Source: a bacterium
Lineage (GTDB): Bacteria; Planctomycetota; Planctomycetia; Pirellulales; Pirellulaceae
DNA length: 17,740 bases
Direction of reading: 5' to 3'
NCBI GenBank assembly: GCA_030432015.1
Contig: JAUIHJ010000056.1
Coordinates: 1 to 17,740, forward strand
Positions 14,065-17,740 of the stretch are shown piece after piece. A program made the translations under genes and the position numbers. The notes under the pieces were generated by a model. The model ran no database searches, was not told the DNA's origin, and worked only from the letters and a program-made list of their open reading frames with translations. How positions within the stretch are numbered: position 1 is the first letter of the stretch; each line of letters begins with the position of its first letter.

Positions 14065-16464
14065 TCACGCTTGCGGCCGCAAGCCGAGCCGCGCCGTAAT
14101 GGCGGAATCGCCAGGCTCCAGCGACAGGTCGTGGTAGTCGCCGGCAAGCCAGTCAGCGAGTTGATCGCTGTAGTGCGGGCTGCCGGGATGCCCAGATTGG
14201 CTCGGTGCATCAATCGTCTGCAATGTCATGGGGTCGGCCAGATCTGCGATCATGCGGAAGCCGGCCCCGGTGGCCGCGGTCCAGTCGGGGCCGCTGCCGG
14301 TGTTGCAGACCGATTGCATATCCCCACGCACACCCATGCCGGCATAGTCGAGCAATTCCGCCAAGTCGCCGCGTGATGCCAACACGTGGTGCATCGTTAA
14401 CCGATGCAGTTGCTTCCATTGCCAGTCGTCAACGTTGGGCCCCAACCGCTGGGTCAGGTCCTCAAGTGCCTGCTGAAATGCGGCGCACACGCGCTGATCA
14501 CGGTCCGCACCAGCAAACCACTCGAATTGATCCGCGACCAGCAACCGGGCGGCAAATCCTTCGGCCCCCATAGCCACCAGTTCAGACACATCCTCAGGCA
14601 GACGTTCGGCGACCACTGCCCGCGTCCAGTGCGTGAAGAACACATTGAAAATGGTTGGCCCGATCGTCTGGGGCAGGACGTTGCCGTCCCAGGACCGCAA
14701 AATGTCGATCGCCGCTTCGGCTTGAATCGTCGGGCTTTCCAGTCCAGCAAGAATTTCAAGCAGCGGCGGCAGACAATTCACGGCGCGCAGGGAAAGCACA
14801 TCGAATTGCATCTCCCGCATTTCCACTTGACTGATGCTGGCGGGCCCGTGGGCTTCGATCATGTTACGAATCCGGCGGGCCCGATAGCCCGCGGGTGACG
14901 TGCAGGCGAGTGGATATGGATACGCGTCCGTGGCGAGCGGATTATTGGCCGTTACTACGTACCCTTGCCGCGGGTCAATCACCCCCGGCATCCCCTCGAA
15001 GGAAATCAGCCCTTCCCATTGGTGCGCTGGATCATCGCCGGGTCGATAACCTCTTGCCGCGATGGTGCGAATCGGAATGCGTCCGCTGACCTTGAGCCCG
15101 ATGTGACCATTACGGTCCGCAAAGACCAGCGAAAAGGTCGGCACGTGCCATGGTCGGAGCGATTCGTTGAACTCAACCACATCGTGAGCTCGATTCATCC
15201 CCAACAACGCCGTGAGCCAGCCTCCTTCGTGCGTCCCCAGCCACTTCAGCGAAACAGGGCCGGACCGGTCCGCTGGCGGCGGCAACACCGCATCGACCAG
15301 GGGGCCATGTCGCGACGTGCGGACCGTGGCGGTGACTGCCTCTGCGCCGCGGACGAGGATCGTTTCCGTCCGTTCCTGCCATGGTTCCCACTGGCCGTCA
15401 AAGAGGAAGCAACCAGGGTGGTCCGGATCCGTCTGCTCTTGATAAAGGTCGCGTTGGGAACAGATGTTGTTCGTGATGCCCCAGGCGACATCTTTGTTAC
15501 GGCCAAACATCACCGCTGGCATGCCGACATACGTCATGCCGGCGACGTGAAACGAACCGCCGCGCAGACAGGCCTGGTACCAGCATGACACCGCTTCAAT
15601 CGCGATATGCGGATCGCTGGCGACCAGTGGCCGGCCGTGTTTGGTCAGCGCCCCGCCCAGCACCCAGTTATTGCTGCCCGTCGCATCGTCGAAGCCACCC
15701 AGCGGCGGGCTGACGGGTTCAATCGCCGACTGGGGCCGCGCCGGCGGATACCCGTCTTCCGGCAGCAGGAACTCATCGAGTGCTTCGCCGGCAAGGAATT
15801 CACGATACCGGTCGCCGTCGCCCAAACTACGCTTGACCAATTCAGGAATGACAATGACCGGGAAACGGCCTGTCAGGTACCAGCGAAAGTCGACTTCAAT
15901 TGTCAGGCAATCGACTTCGGACCAGGGCGCGGGTTGATAGTCGAGCAAATCGAATTCGATCGGCAGGTTGTTCGCCGCCTCCTCCATTGCAGCATTGACG
16001 CCGGCCGTAAACGAGGTCAACAGCGTCTGCGTCTCCCCTGGCAAGCGGCTCCATTCCGCGGCCGCGATGCGCCGGAGCCCCACGGTCCGCGCCAGCCGAT
16101 CCGACGGCAACGCGTTGGCCCCCAGAATTTCCGCCAGACATCCGGCCCCCTTACGTCTGAGGTAATCGAGCTGAAACAGCCGGTCTTGAGCCATTGCGAA
16201 ACCGAACGCCACGAACAGATCTTCGTCGTTTTCGGCGACGATGTGCGGAATGCCCAGCCGATCGCGGTCGATGCGGACCGCGGCCTTGACGGGCGCGGCA
16301 ATGTCGCCGGTCGCTTGCGGCACTCGCGAGCGGACGCACTCCAGCCACCACCGATCAAATTCATCGCGCGAGCAGCCGGCGGCTTCGCAGACAGCGGAGA
16401 TCGGAGTGCCACCACCCAGTCGCCGCAGGAGCTCTTTGTCAGAGAGGTTCATCAATGCATCCAT
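14065..16464 (-). CDS. Penicillin acylase family (Ntn) hydrolase
   Basis: 799 residues from the ATG at 16464. A TTG at 16476 would add four residues, and an in-frame ATG at 16452 is also possible. Residues about 66-250 carry the alpha-chain pattern (VRIDRDRLGIPHIVAENDEDLFVAFGFAMAQDRLFQLDY). The autocatalytic cleavage site is GSNNW with nucleophile Ser264, followed by VLGGALTKHGRPLVASDPH and MPAVMFGRNKDVAWGITNN, as in the beta chain. Such enzymes self-cleave and hydrolyse amide bonds of acylated substrates such as beta-lactam side chains, N-acyl amino acids or acyl-homoserine lactones. There is no signal peptide, unlike periplasmic relatives. Instead an N-terminal segment of about 50 residues resembles a helix-turn-helix. 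The substrate is not predictable. No strong ribosome binding site was seen. Confidence 0.92.
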   Translation of the reverse strand: MDALMNLSDKELLRRLGGGTPISAVCEAAGCSRDEFDRWWLECVRSRVPQATGDIAAPVKAAVRIDRDRLGIPHIVAENDEDLFVAFGFAMAQDRLFQLDYLRRKGAGCLAEILGANALPSDRLARTVGLRRIAAAEWSRLPGETQTLLTSFTAGVNAAMEEAANNLPIEFDLLDYQPAPWSEVDCLTIEVDFRWYLTGRFPVIVIPELVKRSLGDGDRYREFLAGEALDEFLLPEDGYPPARPQSAIEPVSPPLGGFDDATGSNNWVLGGALTKHGRPLVASDPHIAIEAVSCWYQACLRGGSFHVAGMTYVGMPAVMFGRNKDVAWGITNNICSQRDLYQEQTDPDHPGCFLFDGQWEPWQERTETILVRGAEAVTATVRTSRHGPLVDAVLPPPADRSGPVSLKWLGTHEGGWLTALLGMNRAHDVVEFNESLRPWHVPTFSLVFADRNGHIGLKVSGRIPIRTIAARGYRPGDDPAHQWEGLISFEGMPGVIDPRQGYVVTANNPLATDAYPYPLACTSPAGYRARRIRNMIEAHGPASISQVEMREMQFDVLSLRAVNCLPPLLEILAGLESPTIQAEAAIDILRSWDGNVLPQTIGPTIFNVFFTHWTRAVVAERLPEDVSELVAMGAEGFAARLLVADQFEWFAGADRDQRVCAAFQQALEDLTQRLGPNVDDWQWKQLHRLTMHHVLASRGDLAELLDYAGMGVRGDMQSVCNTGSGPDWTAATGAGFRMIADLADPMTLQTIDAPSQSGHPGSPHYSDQLADWLAGDYHDLSLEPGDSAITARLGLRPQA

Positions 16465-16647
16465 GGTTCGGACCAATCAATGGATTTCTATCTTGCTCGG
16501 CGCAAACTGCCGACTTCGACGTTGCACCCAAGCACAGGCCTCTCGGACGCCACAATACGACGACTTGGGAAACCAGTGGGCGGAACCGTTACGGGATCGG
16601 CAAGACGAAGGTAAAACGCAGGCCAAGAATTCTCGCTTGATCGAAGG

Positions 16648-17740
16648 CTACCACAAAGCCTTGTCAGCAAACAACAAGTCAACTTCCCGCGGCGAGATGC
16701 GGAATCGCTCGCCGGGCCGCAGCGTTGGTTGCAGCAGGTCGTCCGCGCCTGCCGAATGTTCGCGTCCGATCAGATGTCCCAACTCGTGCAAGACGACTGT
16801 CAGCAAGTCATAACGGTGTTCGGCCTCTGCCATTGCAGCCGTCCCCGCACGCGAGACAATTCTGGAATCAAACGGCGCCGGCTCGACAACCCAACCCAGA
16901 CCAGCCGCGTACCGATCGATCCAGATTGTGCTGCCGCCTGCCGCGGCAAGCTTGTGGCCAGCGAGGTCTGCCACCCGGAATTGAACATCGGCCAAACGGC
17001 TTTCTTCCTGAAGTGTCAGGCCACTGGCCATCCATTGGGCGATTCCCATGTCAACGAGGGGCCGGATTTGGTCGTCGGTGATGGGTTCAATCCCGGCAGT
17101 CTCGTCCGCCACGGCCGTGCCCAGCAACGCGGACGTCGCGGTGAGCGACAGGGTCGTGGGACCATAGGCCGGCGTCAGCGACTTGCCGTCGCCCAGATCC
17201 TGCCCCGTAATCACGGCAAACGCGCCGAGTTGCGAGCCGTATGTCATGATGTCGAACGCGGACCCGACGGCCGGGTCAAACCCATTGATCAGCGCGAGTT
17301 CAAGCGTCCCATCCAAGGTGGCCGTGCCACCAACCTGCAATAGGTCATAAGTGACGCCGGCACCTGTGCCGCCAATCTCAATGGCCAGCTTTCCTGTCGC
17401 AAGCTGGGTATAGTCGCCGGTGATCGTCAAGGCGCCCGGCGACGCTCCCGGACGCACAGTACTTCTATTGATTAGATCCCCATTCATGCTGCCCCCGTTG
17501 CCACGAAGGTCAGAACTCTCTGGCAGTTCGAGGGTACCTTCGATTTCACCGCTTGAACTAATATTGATGGCGAAGTTCTCGATGACTGGAAATTGTAAAC
17601 CGGTTCGCAACGTCGCTCGATTATTCACCACCAGGGTCGAGCGTCCTTCGTTGAATCCGCCACAGCAATCGGAGTAGTCGTTCGAGGTTGCATCCTGCAG
17701 GCTGACCAGCGAGCTGACATCGATCAGGCTGCCAACGCCG
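16648..17740 (-). CDS. C-terminal part of a surface/exported protein with beta-strand repeats and a metzincin-like HExxHxxGxxH domain (partial)
   Basis: At least 363 residues. The frame is open to the window edge, so the start lies outside. The visible N-terminal half is beta-strand rich, with autotransporter-like repeats (NRSTVRPGASPGALTITGDY, GVTYDLLQVGGTATLDGTL). The second half matches the C-terminal module of large planctomycete surface proteins: helical DDQIRPLVDMGIAQWMASGL, DVQFRVADLAGHKLA, then STIWIDRYAAGLGWVV. It ends with VVLHELGHLIGREHS, whose HELGHLIGREH (16756-16788) fits the zinc site of matrixin-type metzincins. The tail GADDLLQPTLRPGERFRISPREVDLLFADKALW is also typical. Probably exported and cell-surface associated. 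Whether the site is catalytic or structural is unknown. Confidence 0.82.
   Translation of the reverse strand, partial: GVGSLIDVSSLVSLQDATSNDYSDCCGGFNEGRSTLVVNNRATLRTGLQFPVIENFAINISSSGEIEGTLELPESSDLRGNGGSMNGDLINRSTVRPGASPGALTITGDYTQLATGKLAIEIGGTGAGVTYDLLQVGGTATLDGTLELALINGFDPAVGSAFDIMTYGSQLGAFAVITGQDLGDGKSLTPAYGPTTLSLTATSALLGTAVADETAGIEPITDDQIRPLVDMGIAQWMASGLTLQEESRLADVQFRVADLAGHKLAAAGGSTIWIDRYAAGLGWVVEPAPFDSRIVSRAGTAAMAEAEHRYDLLTVVLHELGHLIGREHSAGADDLLQPTLRPGERFRISPREVDLLFADKALW

Noticed and set aside
15607..16614. Long plus-strand open frame of 335 codons opposite the penicillin acylase gene
   Set aside because: It is the mirror of a well-supported GC-rich gene, very rich in Arg, Gln and Pro, with no family motif.

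Overview
The window looks like chromosomal DNA from a planctomycete, probably of the Pirellulales/Planctomycetales type. This rests on protein content, not on a marker gene. It carries a GDSL/SGNH domain fused to a membrane-bound-dehydrogenase-type propeller, a PmoA-like DUF6807 protein, a secreted DUF1080 protein, a DUF6263 protein, a Cache-sensor Ser/Thr kinase, and a surface protein ending in a metzincin-like domain. Base composition is moderately GC-rich. No rRNA, tRNA, CRISPR array, phage module or complete insertion sequence was seen.

Layout. Positions 95-4763 hold four minus-strand genes: a truncated SGNH/dehydrogenase fusion, the DUF6807 protein, a thioredoxin-TPR protein (YbbN/CnoX-like) and a DUF1080 protein. 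Three of these are predicted exported proteins of the kind planctomycetes use on carbohydrates and organic polymers. A PdxA-family dehydrogenase follows on the plus strand (5136-6161), with a 14-bp triplication across its stop codon. A repeat-rich gap separates it from a convergent minus-strand pair: an exported amidohydrolase (8712-7423) and a DUF6263 protein (7385-6456). Divergent from that pair is a Cache-domain Ser/Thr kinase (8772-11051) whose stop overlaps the start of a small TM2-domain membrane protein. Next comes a minus-strand set reading CYTH enzyme, pyrimidine-nucleoside phosphorylase, cytidine deaminase (13784 to 11494). The last two form a coherent pyrimidine salvage step. A penicillin-acylase-family hydrolase (16464-14065) and the C-terminal part of a surface protein with an HExxHxxGxxH site (to the window edge) close the window.

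Non-coding structure is the least routine part. A dispersed element of about 120-150 bp occurs three times (3885-4033, 11311-11461, and 13902-14021 inverted). Two copies are full length and one of these has clear terminal inverted repeats, so it looks like a non-autonomous mobile or REP-like family. The leader of the thioredoxin-TPR gene holds a nested set of inverted repeats (3748-3835) that could fold as a three-way junction. I see no convincing novel defence or biosynthetic system. The best candidates for follow-up are the structured leader, the repeat family, and the kinase with its coupled TM2 partner.
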